A stretch of 39,442 nucleotides of DNA from an uncultured Microbacterium sp. (lineage in GTDB: Bacteria > Actinomycetota > Actinomycetes > Actinomycetales > Microbacteriaceae). The translations under genes and the position numbers were made by a program. This document shows positions 17,228-25,924 of this stretch, in pieces (within the stretch, counting starts at the first letter, position 1; each line of letters opens with the position of its first letter). The stretch is taken from assembly GCA_913774845.1 (NCBI GenBank), contig CAJYJO010000023.1:1-39442 (forward strand). The letters run 5' to 3'. The notes under the pieces are model-generated. The model did not search any database, had not been told where the DNA came from, and was given only the letters and a program-made list of their open reading frames with translations.

Positions 17228-20176
17228 GTGACCTCGTGGCGCGATCTCGTCCCCGCGGGTGAGCGGCCCGCGTTCGAGGCGCTCGCCCTCGGCATCGAGC
17301 TGCGTCAGCGCGAGGCCTACGATCCGTCGCGGTGGGAGGCGCGCGCGGTGGTGCCGGTCACGCCGCGGTCGCTCTCGAAACGCCGGGACGATCTGCAGCT
17401 CGTCGCCCGGCCCCTCGTGCGCGGCGCGCGTGACGCGTGGATCCGCGCCGACGCCACGTGGGATGTCGTGCGTCGCTCCACCGGACGGTTCGATCCCGCG
17501 CAGGCGCGGTGGTTCGCCGAGCTCCATGCGCTCGCGCAGGCGCTGCGCACCGCGGGCGCGTTCGCGCCGTCGGGCGACACCGTGGCCCTCGATGCGGTCG
17601 ACTCCCCGCTGCTGTGGCCGCACCTCGCGGCGGCCGAGGGGCTCGGCATCCCTCTGGTCGCGATGCACGCTCAACAGCGCGTGCGACTGGCGCGTGAGAC
17701 CACGGCCCGGGTCGCCCTCGACGCGGTCGCCGGGGGAGCCCTGCGTGTGTCGGCAGCCCTCGAGATCGACGGCGAGCCGACGGATGCCGCCCACGCGCGC
17801 GCGATCGGCGACTCCGGGCTGTTCGCGTTCGCGATCGACGTCGATCCCGTCCCCGTCGTGCTCGCCGCGGTCGTGCTGCCCGATCCGCTGCCGTCGCTGC
17901 TGGGAAAGGGGCCGGTCGACGTGCCCGCGTCCGACGCCGCGGAGTTCGTGGCCGAGGTCTATCCCCGGCTCGCCCGGCGCGCGCCGTTGTCGGTGGGTGC
18001 GGGCGTCCCGCCGCCGCCGGCGGCGCGCCCGACCCTCGAGGTCGACGTCGCCTACGACGGCGACGTCGTGACGTTCCGCCTCACGTGGGCGTATCCCGGC
18101 GGGTACCGCGTCGCCTACGGCTCGGACGCCGACGATGTCGAGCGCGACGCACGCGCCGAGGCGCAGATCGGGGAACGGTTCGAGACGGCGTGGATGGCGG
18201 CTTCCGATCTGCCGATCGCAGCGAGCGCGACCCTGCGCGACGCCGACGCCGCGGTGTTCGCGACGCGGGTGCTCCCCGCCGTCGACGTGCTCGACGAGGT
18301 GCGGGTGCGCACCACCGGCGCCGAGCCCACGTTCCGCGAGCTGCGCGGCGACCCCTCCCTGCGGATCACGCTGGTCGAGTCGCTCGACCGGGACTGGCTC
18401 GACCTCGGCATCACGGTGACCATCGACGGCCGCATGATCCCCTTCGGCGTGCTCTTCCGCGCGCTGTCGCGCGGCCAGACGCGCATCAAGCTGTCGGACG
18501 GGGCCTGGTTCTCGCTGTCGCATCCCTCCCTGCAGCGGCTGCGTGAGCTGCTCGACGAAGCCGCCGCGCTCGACGAATGGGCGACCGGTCCACGGCTTCC
18601 GCGTACGCACCTGACGCTGTGGGCCGAGTTCGAAGACCTCGCCGACCAGTCGGAGGCCGCGGGGGAGTGGCGGGCGCTCGCCCGCGCGCTCCGCGACGTC
18701 ACCGAGGTCCCGGAGATTCCTGCACCGCCCGGGTTCCGCGCCGATCTGCGCCCCTATCAGCGCGAGGGACTGTCCTGGCTCGCGCTCCTGCACGCGCACC
18801 GGCTCGGCGGCATCCTCGCCGACGACATGGGACTCGGCAAGACGCTGCAGCTGCTCGCGCTGATGGCGCACACGCGCGCTCTCGGCGACGAGAGGCCCTG
18901 GCTCGTCGTCGCGCCCACCTCGGTGCTGCCCACGTGGCGCGACGAGGCGGCGCGCTTCGCGCCCGAGCTGCGGGTCGCCGTGGTCGAGGCCACCGCGGTG
19001 CGTCGCTCGCAACACGTTTCCGAGATCGCCGCCGGCGTCGACGTCGTGGTCGCACCCTACGGGGTCGTGCGAACGGATGCCGACGAGTTCGCCTCACCGC
19101 ACTGGGCGGGGGTCGTCCTCGACGAGGCGCAGTTCGTCAAGAACCCGGCGACGCGCATCCACCGGGCGATCGCGGCGCTGCACACGGATGCGGTCTTCGC
19201 CGCGACCGGCACCCCGATCGAGAACGGACTCGACGACCTGTGGGCGCTGCTCGCACTGACCGCTCCCGGTCTGTTCCCCTCGATCCGGCAGTTCCGGGAG
19301 GACTACACGCGCGCGATCGAGAGGCTCCCCTCCGACGCCCCGACCGCGCTGTCCGCCGCCGCGACCGGGGCCCACCGCGAGAAGACGCTGGCCCGTCTGC
19401 GCCGGAGGGTGCGGCCGTTCCTCCTTCGTCGCACGAAGGACGTCGTGGCATCCGACCTTCCCCTCAAGCAGGAGCAGGAGATCGCCGTCCCGCTGGGCCC
19501 GGCTCACCGGGCGGTGTACGAGCGGGTGCTGCAGCGCGAGCGGCAGAAGGTGCTCGGTCTGCTCGACGACCTCGACCGGCAGCGCTTCATCGTCTTCCGC
19601 TCGTTGACGCTGCTGCGCATGCTGGCGCTGGCCCCGGGGCTGGTCGACGAGCGCGACGCGCACCTGGGTTCGGCCAAGCTCGACGTGCTGCTCGAGCGCC
19701 TCGTCGAGGTGGCGGCCGAGGGGCACCGGGCGCTGGTGTTCAGCCAGTTCACGTCGTTCCTCGACCTGGCCGCGGAACGCCTGGATGCCGCCGGGCTCGC
19801 GTACGCGCATCTCGACGGGTCGACGGCCCGCCGCGGAGACGTGATCGACGGGTTCCGGGGCGGGGACGCCCCGGTGTTCCTCATCAGTTTGAAGGCGGGC
19901 GGTTTCGGTCTGACCCTCACCGAGGCCGAATACGTCTTCCTCCTCGACCCGTGGTGGAACCCCGCGGCCGAGTCGCAGGCGATCGACCGCGCGCACCGCA
20001 TCGGCCAGACCAAGAGCGTGTTCGTCTATCGCCTCATCGCCGCCGGCACGATCGAAGAGAAGGTGCTCGCCCTCCAACGCCGCAAGGCGGCGTTGTCCGA
20101 CGCGGTGATCGACGACGGCGAGGCGTTCGCCGCGGCGCTGGACGCCGACGACATCCGGGGGCTGCTGGGTCCGTGA
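17228..20176 (+). CDS. SNF2/RapA-type DEAD-box ATPase/helicase
   Basis: This 982-residue protein has an N-terminal half (about 1-500) with the region that precedes bacterial SNF2 motors, then the motor itself. Visible motor motifs are DLRPYQREGLSWL, GLGKT (535-539), VVLDEAQ (DEAQ at 632-635), ATGTPIENGLDDLW, RPFLLRRTK, LVFSQFTSFLD, SLKAGGFGLTLTEA and DRAHRIGQ. It should use ATP to move on double-stranded DNA or remodel protein-DNA complexes; the specific role is unknown. I find no cysteine in the whole protein, so the N-terminal SWIM zinc finger of many bacterial SNF2 proteins is absent. GTG at 17228 is used, with GGCAGGA upstream. The 109-base gap before it holds no gene. Confidence 0.9.
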   Translation: MTSWRDLVPAGERPAFEALALGIELRQREAYDPSRWEARAVVPVTPRSLSKRRDDLQLVARPLVRGARDAWIRADATWDVVRRSTGRFDPAQARWFAELHALAQALRTAGAFAPSGDTVALDAVDSPLLWPHLAAAEGLGIPLVAMHAQQRVRLARETTARVALDAVAGGALRVSAALEIDGEPTDAAHARAIGDSGLFAFAIDVDPVPVVLAAVVLPDPLPSLLGKGPVDVPASDAAEFVAEVYPRLARRAPLSVGAGVPPPPAARPTLEVDVAYDGDVVTFRLTWAYPGGYRVAYGSDADDVERDARAEAQIGERFETAWMAASDLPIAASATLRDADAAVFATRVLPAVDVLDEVRVRTTGAEPTFRELRGDPSLRITLVESLDRDWLDLGITVTIDGRMIPFGVLFRALSRGQTRIKLSDGAWFSLSHPSLQRLRELLDEAAALDEWATGPRLPRTHLTLWAEFEDLADQSEAAGEWRALARALRDVTEVPEIPAPPGFRADLRPYQREGLSWLALLHAHRLGGILADDMGLGKTLQLLALMAHTRALGDERPWLVVAPTSVLPTWRDEAARFAPELRVAVVEATAVRRSQHVSEIAAGVDVVVAPYGVVRTDADEFASPHWAGVVLDEAQFVKNPATRIHRAIAALHTDAVFAATGTPIENGLDDLWALLALTAPGLFPSIRQFREDYTRAIERLPSDAPTALSAAATGAHREKTLARLRRRVRPFLLRRTKDVVASDLPLKQEQEIAVPLGPAHRAVYERVLQRERQKVLGLLDDLDRQRFIVFRSLTLLRMLALAPGLVDERDAHLGSAKLDVLLERLVEVAAEGHRALVFSQFTSFLDLAAERLDAAGLAYAHLDGSTARRGDVIDGFRGGDAPVFLISLKAGGFGLTLTEAEYVFLLDPWWNPAAESQAIDRAHRIGQTKSVFVYRLIAAGTIEEKVLALQRRKAALSDAVIDDGEAFAAALDADDIRGLLGP

Positions 20177-20217
20177 GCCGGGGGCGGAGCGGGTGACGGT
20201 CCGCCGCCGCCCCGGCT
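20176..20217. terminator. bidirectional hairpin between the converging helicase and tautomerase genes
   Basis: AGCCGGGG-G-CGG pairs with CCG-CCCCGGCT. It spans the last base of one stop codon and part of the other, as expected for a shared terminator of converging genes. There is no U-tract. Confidence 0.5.
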
Positions 20218-20608
20218 ACAGCGCCCCCGTGAGAAACTGCGCTTCTCCGTGTCCGAAGGACCAGTCGGCATCCCCGTTCTCGGTGATGCTCACCACGAGG
20301 TCGGCCCCCTCCACGCCGACCCGCTCGTGCAGGGTGCGCGCCAGGCTGCGATACAGGGCCACCTTGGCCTCCTCCGCCCGTGCCTTCGAGGCGACCCGCA
20401 CCATGACCAGCTTCTCGCTGCGGTCGATCCCGAGGCCCGTGTCGAGGGCGACGAGCTCGAACCGCTCGTGCTGGGTGAGGATCTGGTAGCGGTCGGTCGA
20501 GGGGACGTCGAACGCCTCGACGACGGCATCCTGGACCGCATCGAGAAGAGTGCGCAACTGCGTCTCGTCGTAGCTGCCGCGGACGGTGTCGATCATGACC
20601 AGGGGCAT
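20216..20608 (-). CDS. tautomerase family protein
   Basis: After Met removal this 130-residue protein would begin with Pro (MPLVMIDTVRGSYDE), the catalytic amino-terminal proline of the tautomerase superfamily. The body contains VVEAFDVPSTDRYQILTQHE and MVRVASKARAEEAKVALYRS, the pattern of the longer 4-oxalocrotonate tautomerase-like proteins of about 130 residues. Substrate unknown. The ATG at 20608 is chosen because it places Pro at position 2. It is transcribed divergently from the MBL-Rieske gene, and TACCGT at 20646-20651 (minus strand) is a possible -10 box. Confidence 0.85.
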   Translation of the reverse strand: MPLVMIDTVRGSYDETQLRTLLDAVQDAVVEAFDVPSTDRYQILTQHERFELVALDTGLGIDRSEKLVMVRVASKARAEEAKVALYRSLARTLHERVGVEGADLVVSITENGDADWSFGHGEAQFLTGAL

Positions 20609-20731
20609 GGCGTGGCCTTTCAAGAGGAGGATCTCCAACGCCCACACGGTAGCCATCGGCGGTGTGGCGAGCGGGCGCTTGACTTCGGCGACCCGCCCGC
20701 TCTCCCCGAACCCGTCCAGCCGCGCCCGCGT

Positions 20732-20737
20732 AGACTC
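20732..20737 (+). promoter_or_regulatory. putative -10 box of the MBL-Rieske gene (TAGACT)
   Basis: GTAGACTCTTCGGG lies 30 bases before the start codon and uses the same hexamer as the efp promoter. AGGAG at 20758-20762 is the Shine-Dalgarno site. Confidence 0.6.
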
Positions 20738-20766
20738 TTCGGGTTCGCCAACGACACAGGAGCGGC

Positions 20767-22350
20767 ATGAAGATCACCGGCCTCGGCCACGCGGGAATGT
20801 TCATCGAGACGCGCGGCGGCAGCATCATCTGCGACCCCGTCCTCGGTCCGAGCTTCTTCGGCTCGTGGTTCCCGTTCCCCGACAACCGCGCCCTCGACTG
20901 GGAGCGTTTCGGCAAGGCGGACTTCCTCTACATCTCCCACCGTCACCGCGACCACTTCGACCCGGCGCTGCTCGAGCGGTACGTGTCGAAAGACATCAAG
21001 GTCCTCCTGCCCGAGTACCCGACCGACGACCTCGAGCAGGACCTCATCGCCCTCGGCTACACGAACCTCATCCGCACCGAGGCGGGCGTCCCGCTGCAGT
21101 TCGGCGACCTGAAGCTCATGGTCACTCCGCTGCGGGCCCCCTCCGACGGGCCGATCGGCGACTCCTCGCTGTCGGTCGACGACGGCACGGCATCTGTCCT
21201 CAACCAGAACGATTCCCACCCCCTCGATCTCGAGAAGCTGTTCACCTTCGGCAAGCCCGACGCGTACTTCACCCAGGTCTCGGGCGCGATCTGGTGGCCG
21301 ATGGTCTACGACCTGCCCCAGGATGCCAAGCAGAACTTCGCGCAGCTCAAGCGCGACGCCCAGAACAAGCGTGCGATGTACTACATCGAGAAGGTCGACG
21401 CCGAGCACGTCTTCCCCATGGCCGGTCCGCCGATGTTCCTGCGCGAAGAGCTGTTCCGCTACAACGGCACGGGCCTCGAGAACGACTCGATCTTCACCGA
21501 TCAGCGCGAGTTCCTCGCTCACATGAAGGAGCAGCGGCCCGACCAGAAGGGCTACCTGTTCCTGCCCGGTACCGAGGTCGAGGTGCGGGGCTCCGAGGTC
21601 ACCGTGACGCAGACGCTCTACTCCGACGACGAGATCGAGCGCGTGTTCGGCGACAAGTGGAACTACCTCGCCGAGCAGCGCGACAGCCGCCAGGGCGAAA
21701 TCCAGGCCGAAGAGGCATCTCGCGCCGAGATCCTCCCGCCGGCGGAGATGCTCGCGGCGATCAAGGAATGGTGGGAGCCGTTGCTGCGACGCGCCCGCAC
21801 CATCCGCAACGGCGTCGGGGGAGCGGTGCGCTTCCGCATCGGCGAGCTCGACCTGGTCGTGGACTTCCCCAAGGCGAAGGTGCGCGAGTACGCCGGCGAG
21901 GAGTGCATCTACTGGTACACGATCCCCGCCGATCTCGTCTCGACGAACATCCGCGACCACGAGATCGACTGGTCGAACTCGATCTTCCTGTCGATGCAGT
22001 TCGAGGTCGGCCGTTCGGGCAAGTTCAACGAGTTCCTCACGACGTTCCTCAAGTGCCTCTCGCGCGACCGCATCGAGTACGTCGAGAACTGGTACGCCGA
22101 GCAGTCCGACCAGACCGAGGATGCCGAGATCGGCGACTGGACGGTGCAGCGCCGCTGCCCGCACCTGCGCGCCGACCTCACCAAGACCGGCAAGATCGAG
22201 GACGGCGTGCTGACCTGCTCGCTGCACGACTGGAAGTGGGACCTCGAGACGGGTCGCTGCCTGACGACGACGGGTCACCCGATCCGGTCGTCGCGCGTGC
22301 GCACCACCCCGAGCGGAGAGCGCGCCGCGGCCGAGGTCGCCGCGGGCTGA
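20767..22350 (+). CDS. metallo-beta-lactamase fold and Rieske [2Fe-2S] two-domain protein
   Basis: This 527-residue protein begins with an MBL-fold domain whose metal motif is SHRHRDHFD (H58, H60, D62, H63). It ends with a Rieske domain whose cluster ligands C464 and H466 (CPH) and C484 and H487 (CSLH) are spaced as in C-x-H-x17-C-x2-H, followed by DWKWDLETGRC. The same two domain types occur in CMP-N-acetylneuraminate hydroxylase, but with the Rieske domain first; here the order is reversed. An oxidoreductase or hydroxylase needing an electron-donor partner is plausible, but the substrate is unknown. It has its own promoter and lies just upstream of the pyrimidine operon. Confidence 0.85.
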   Translation: MKITGLGHAGMFIETRGGSIICDPVLGPSFFGSWFPFPDNRALDWERFGKADFLYISHRHRDHFDPALLERYVSKDIKVLLPEYPTDDLEQDLIALGYTNLIRTEAGVPLQFGDLKLMVTPLRAPSDGPIGDSSLSVDDGTASVLNQNDSHPLDLEKLFTFGKPDAYFTQVSGAIWWPMVYDLPQDAKQNFAQLKRDAQNKRAMYYIEKVDAEHVFPMAGPPMFLREELFRYNGTGLENDSIFTDQREFLAHMKEQRPDQKGYLFLPGTEVEVRGSEVTVTQTLYSDDEIERVFGDKWNYLAEQRDSRQGEIQAEEASRAEILPPAEMLAAIKEWWEPLLRRARTIRNGVGGAVRFRIGELDLVVDFPKAKVREYAGEECIYWYTIPADLVSTNIRDHEIDWSNSIFLSMQFEVGRSGKFNEFLTTFLKCLSRDRIEYVENWYAEQSDQTEDAEIGDWTVQRRCPHLRADLTKTGKIEDGVLTCSLHDWKWDLETGRCLTTTGHPIRSSRVRTTPSGERAAAEVAAG

Positions 22351-22544
22351 GCCGGCGCCGGGTGCCCGCGGGAGGAGATTCCGGGAGCGGAGGATCGAGC
22401 CCTCGGCATTCGTCCTCCCTCCACGGGATCTCCTCCCTCCACCACCGACGCACCCGCCCCGTCAGCCACCCCGCGCCGTACGGTCCTCCGCCACCGACCC
22501 ACCCCCCCGCCGCGCACACACCTCCGTCACCCGCGCTCACCCGC

Positions 22545-22550
22545 TAAGCT
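22545..22550 (+). promoter_or_regulatory. putative -10 box of the pyr operon (TAAGCT)
   Basis: GCTAAGCTGG lies 60 bases before the pyrR start. A start near 22557 would give a leader of about 53 bases that contains the PyrR hairpin. The 194 bases upstream (22351-22544) are C-rich and show no gene. Confidence 0.5.
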
Positions 22551-22569
22551 GGCTGCAGAACCACAGCAA

Positions 22570-22600
22570 CCTTTAACCCCGTCCCGTGAGGCGGAGAAGG
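22570..22600 (+). promoter_or_regulatory. PyrR-binding RNA hairpin overlapping the pyrR ribosome-binding site
   Basis: GTCCCGTGAGGC at 22581-22592 matches the PyrR RNA-loop pattern RUCCNGNGAGGY. CCGUGA (22584-22589) forms the hexaloop, G81-C92, U82-G91, C83-G90, C80-G93 and C79-G94 form the upper stem (numbers are 22,5xx), and CCUU (22570-22573) pairs with AAGG (22597-22600). The lower arm includes the pyrR Shine-Dalgarno AAGGGAG. No following terminator is present. This fits translational repression by PyrR, as described for mycobacteria, rather than attenuation as in Bacillus. Confidence 0.75.
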
Positions 22601-22609
22601 GAGCAGCGG

Positions 22610-23140
22610 ATGAGTACGCGCACCGTCATGCACGATGCCGATATCGCCCGCGCTTTGACGCGCATCTCGCACGAGATCCTGGAGTCCAACAAGGGTCCGG
22701 AAGGACTCGTCCTCCTCGGCATCCCGACCCGCGGGGTCACGCTCGCGAACCGGATCGGCCCCCTGGTCAGCGAGTTCGGCGGCGTACAGGTCCCCGTCGG
22801 CTCGCTCGACGTGACGATGTACCGCGACGACCTGCACCGCAACCCCACGCGGGCCCCGCGCAAGACCGAGATCCCCGCCGGCGGCATCGACGGCAAGGTC
22901 GTCGTGCTCGTCGACGATGTGCTGTTCTCGGGCCGCAGCATCCGTGCCGCCCTCGACGCCCTGCAGGACATCGGGCGCCCCGCGGCCGTCCGCCTGGCGA
23001 CCCTGATCGACCGCGGTCACCGCGAGCTTCCGATCCGTCCCGACTTCGTGGGCAAGAACCTCCCCAGCGCGCGCGACGAGCGTGTGAACGTCCGCCTCGC
23101 CGAGATCGACGGCGTCGAAGAGGTGACGATCGAATCATGA
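22610..23140 (+). CDS. pyrR: bifunctional pyr operon regulator / uracil phosphoribosyltransferase
   Basis: PyrR senses UMP/UTP and PRPP, binds pyr leader RNA and usually has some uracil phosphoribosyltransferase activity. The 176-residue protein has the PRPP-binding loop [35 protein letters not shown] and the C-terminal [17 protein letters not shown] typical of PyrR. The ATG at 22610 follows AAGGGAG inside the predicted PyrR-binding hairpin, so the protein probably represses its own translation and that of the coupled operon. The stop overlaps the pyrB start by four bases. Confidence 0.95.
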   Translation: MSTRTVMHDADIARALTRISHEILESNKGPEGLVLLGIPTRGVTLANRIGPLVSEFGGVQVPVGSLDVTMYRDDLHRNPTRAPRKTEIPAGGIDGKVVVLVDDVLFSGRSIRAALDALQDIGRPAAVRLATLIDRGHRELPIRPDFVGKNLPSARDERVNVRLAEIDGVEEVTIES

Positions 23141-24105
23141 GGCACCTCCTCGACACCCAGCACCTTTCGCGCGAAGACGCCCTCGAGATCCTCGACGTCG
23201 CCGAGGACATGGCCGACACCCAGCGCCGCGAGGTCAAGAAACTGCCGACGCTGCGCGGCAAGACCGTGGTGAATCTCTTCTTCGAGGACTCCACGCGCAC
23301 GCGCATCTCGTTCGAAGCCGCCGCCAAGCGCCTCTCCGCCGACGTCATCAACTTCTCGGCGAAGGGCTCGAGCGTCAGCAAGGGCGAGTCCCTGCAGGAC
23401 ACGGCGCAGACGCTCCAGGCGATGGGGGCGGATGCCGTCGTCATCCGCCACGGCGCCTCCGGGGCCCCGCGGACCCTCGCCACCAGCGGATGGATCACCG
23501 CGGGCGTGGTGAATGCCGGCGACGGCACGCACGAACATCCCACGCAAGCGCTGCTCGACGCCTTCACGATCCGCAAGCGCCTCTTCGGCGACGGCAGTCG
23601 GGGCCGCGACCTCGACGGCATCCGGGTCACGATCGTCGGTGACGTGCTGCACTCGCGTGTCGCCCGCTCGAATGTCTGGATGCTGCACACCCTCGGCGCG
23701 CACGTGACGCTGGTCGCTCCGCCCACCCTCGTCCCGCAGGACGTCAGCGGCTGGCCGGTGGAGATCGACTACGACCTCGACCACGCGATCGCCGCCGGCC
23801 CTGACGCCCTCATGATGCTGCGCATCCAGCTCGAACGCATGTCTGCCGCGTATTTCCCGACTGAACGGGAGTATTCGCGCCGGTACGGCCTCGACGCGCG
23901 GCGATTGGACGCGCTGCCGCCCGCTAGCATTGTCTTGCACCCCGGTCCGATGAACCGAGGTCTGGAGATCTCCGCCGAAGCCGCCGATTCGCCTCGTTCG
24001 ACGGTGCTCGAACAGGTCACGAACGGGGTCTCCGTGCGGATGGCCGTGCTGTACCTGCTGCTGGCAGGAGAACGGCCCGACACCGAGAAAGAGGACCTTC
24101 GATGA
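23137..24105 (+). CDS. pyrB: aspartate carbamoyltransferase catalytic subunit
   Basis: PyrB joins carbamoyl phosphate and aspartate, the committed step of pyrimidine synthesis. The 322-residue protein has the carbamoyl phosphate motif [11 protein letters not shown], the loop [14 protein letters not shown], the HPTQ motif and [12 protein letters not shown] near the C terminus. No pyrI regulatory subunit is present, as in other actinobacteria. It overlaps both pyrR and pyrC by four bases. Confidence 0.97.
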   Translation: MRHLLDTQHLSREDALEILDVAEDMADTQRREVKKLPTLRGKTVVNLFFEDSTRTRISFEAAAKRLSADVINFSAKGSSVSKGESLQDTAQTLQAMGADAVVIRHGASGAPRTLATSGWITAGVVNAGDGTHEHPTQALLDAFTIRKRLFGDGSRGRDLDGIRVTIVGDVLHSRVARSNVWMLHTLGAHVTLVAPPTLVPQDVSGWPVEIDYDLDHAIAAGPDALMMLRIQLERMSAAYFPTEREYSRRYGLDARRLDALPPASIVLHPGPMNRGLEISAEAADSPRSTVLEQVTNGVSVRMAVLYLLLAGERPDTEKEDLR

Positions 24106-25424
24106 GCCACGCCACCCCCCAGACCCTTCTGGTCCGCGGCGCGCGCGTCGAGGGTCAGGATGCCACCGACCTCCTCGTCCAGGGCGGCGTCATCGCCGAG
24201 ACCGGCACCGGCCTGTCGCACGTCGGCGCCACGGTCGTCGACGCCGACGGGCTCATCGCCCTGCCCGGCCTCGTCGACCTGCACGTGCACCTGCGCGAGC
24301 CCGGGTTCGAGGCATCCGAGACCGTCCTGACCGGATCCCGCGCCGCCGCCGCCGGCGGATTCACCACGGTGTTCGCGATGCCGAACACCTCGCCCACCGC
24401 CGACACCGCCGGCGTCGTCGAGCAGGAGCTCGCCCTCGGCGAAGCCGCCGGCTACGTGCACGTGCAGCCGATCGGCGCCGTCACCGTCGGGCAGAAGGGC
24501 GAGCGCCTCGCCGAGCTCGGCGCGATGGCCGACTCCCGCGCGCGCGTCCGCGTCTTCAGCGACGACGGCTTCTGCGTCTTCGACCCGCTCATCATGCGCC
24601 GGGCACTCGAGTACGTGAAGGCCTTCGACGGGGTCGTCGCCCAGCACGCGCAGGACCCGCGCCTCACCGAGGGCGCCCAGATGAACGAGGGCGCCGTTTC
24701 GGCGGAGCTGGGCCTCACCGGCTGGCCGGCCGTCGCCGAGGAGTCGATCATCGCCCGCGACGTGCTGCTGGCGGAGCACGTGGGCTCGCGCCTGCACGTG
24801 TGCCACCTCAGCACCGCGGGCTCGGTCGACATCATCCGGTGGGCCAAGAAGCGCGGCGTCAATGTCACCGCCGAGGTCACCCCGCACCACCTGCTGCTGA
24901 CCGACGAGCTCGTTCGCGACTACGACGCGCGGTACAAGGTCAACCCGCCGCTGCGGCGCGAGGAAGACGTGATGGCCGTGCGCGAGGGTCTGGCCGACGG
25001 CACGATCGACATCGTCGCCACCGACCACGCGCCGCACCCCGCCGAGGCGAAGGCCTGCGAGTGGGCGGCCGCCGCGAACGGCATGGTGGGGCTCGAGAGC
25101 GCCCTGCGGGTCGTCCAGCAGGCGATGGTCGACACGGGGCTCCTCGACTGGGCAGATGTTGCACGCGTGATGTCGAAGACCCCGGCGCGCATCGGCCGTC
25201 TCGACGGACACGGCACGCCGATCGCCGCGGGGCAGCCGGCCAGCTTCACGCTCTACGACCCGCGCCCGTCGCGCACCTTCGCGGTGTCCGACCTTCGCGG
25301 CCGCAGCAAGAACTCGCCCTACCTCGGGCGCGAGCTGCCCGGCGAGGTCCGCTGGACCGTGCGCGCCGGCATCCCCACCGTCGCCGAGGGTGCGCTGCTC
25401 GATGCACCGGGGGAGCTCGCGTGA
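24102..25424 (+). CDS. pyrC: dihydroorotase
   Basis: PyrC cyclises carbamoyl aspartate to dihydroorotate. The 440-residue class I enzyme has metal ligands in [19 protein letters not shown], the [12 protein letters not shown] motif and the catalytic ATDHAPHP motif. It ends with the usual [11 protein letters not shown] region. The ATG at 24102 overlaps the pyrB stop, and its own stop overlaps the next gene. No pyrD (dihydroorotate dehydrogenase) follows; that step must be encoded elsewhere. Confidence 0.96.
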   Translation: MSHATPQTLLVRGARVEGQDATDLLVQGGVIAETGTGLSHVGATVVDADGLIALPGLVDLHVHLREPGFEASETVLTGSRAAAAGGFTTVFAMPNTSPTADTAGVVEQELALGEAAGYVHVQPIGAVTVGQKGERLAELGAMADSRARVRVFSDDGFCVFDPLIMRRALEYVKAFDGVVAQHAQDPRLTEGAQMNEGAVSAELGLTGWPAVAEESIIARDVLLAEHVGSRLHVCHLSTAGSVDIIRWAKKRGVNVTAEVTPHHLLLTDELVRDYDARYKVNPPLRREEDVMAVREGLADGTIDIVATDHAPHPAEAKACEWAAAANGMVGLESALRVVQQAMVDTGLLDWADVARVMSKTPARIGRLDGHGTPIAAGQPASFTLYDPRPSRTFAVSDLRGRSKNSPYLGRELPGEVRWTVRAGIPTVAEGALLDAPGELA

Positions 25425-25924
25425 CCCGCGAGGGAGCCCTCCTCGTCATCGCCGGGGTCGCCCTGCTCGCCCTCGTCGCTCTGGCGTGGGCGTGGCTGCG
25501 ACGAACGCGGCGCGATGCGCGCTACATCGCCCCGGTGGGGGAGCTGCCCGAAGGCGCCGTCGACATGGCGACGTTCTCGGGGCTCTACGTCGCCACGACC
25601 CGTCACGAGGAGCCGCTCGAGCGTCTCGCCATCAAGGGTCTGGGCTTCCGCTCGCGCGTCGACGTCACGGTCACCACGGCCGGCGTCGCCCTCGACCTCC
25701 CGGGCCAGCCCCGCATCGCGCTCACCCGCGACCGTCTCGTCGACGCCGGCCAGGCGACCGTCGCCATCGACCGCGTGGTCGAACGCGACGGCCTCACCCG
25801 CGTGACCTGGCGTATCGACGACGACACGCTCGTCGACACCTATCTCCGACCCCAGGATGCCTCGGCGAAAGCCCTCGCCGACGCGATCCGCCCCCTCCTC
25901 CCCACGACAGGAAGCGACGCATGA
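25421..25924 (+). CDS. PH-like-domain membrane protein of the pyr operon
   Basis: This 167-residue protein has one N-terminal transmembrane helix (about residues 5-27: [20 protein letters not shown]), a basic stop-transfer stretch RRTRRDAR, and a soluble beta-rich domain ([36 protein letters not shown]). Mycobacteria carry a comparable membrane protein (Rv1382) between pyrC and carA, so position and architecture are conserved although the function is unknown. The GTG at 25421 overlaps pyrC by four bases and the stop overlaps carA by four bases, so it is a true member of the operon. Confidence 0.85.
   Translation: MTREGALLVIAGVALLALVALAWAWLRRTRRDARYIAPVGELPEGAVDMATFSGLYVATTRHEEPLERLAIKGLGFRSRVDVTVTTAGVALDLPGQPRIALTRDRLVDAGQATVAIDRVVERDGLTRVTWRIDDDTLVDTYLRPQDASAKALADAIRPLLPTTGSDA

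Noticed and set aside
22570-22600. Bacillus-type transcription attenuator before pyrR
   Set aside because: A PyrR anti-antiterminator would need a downstream terminator and competing antiterminator, and there is no room before the pyrR start. Translational control fits better.
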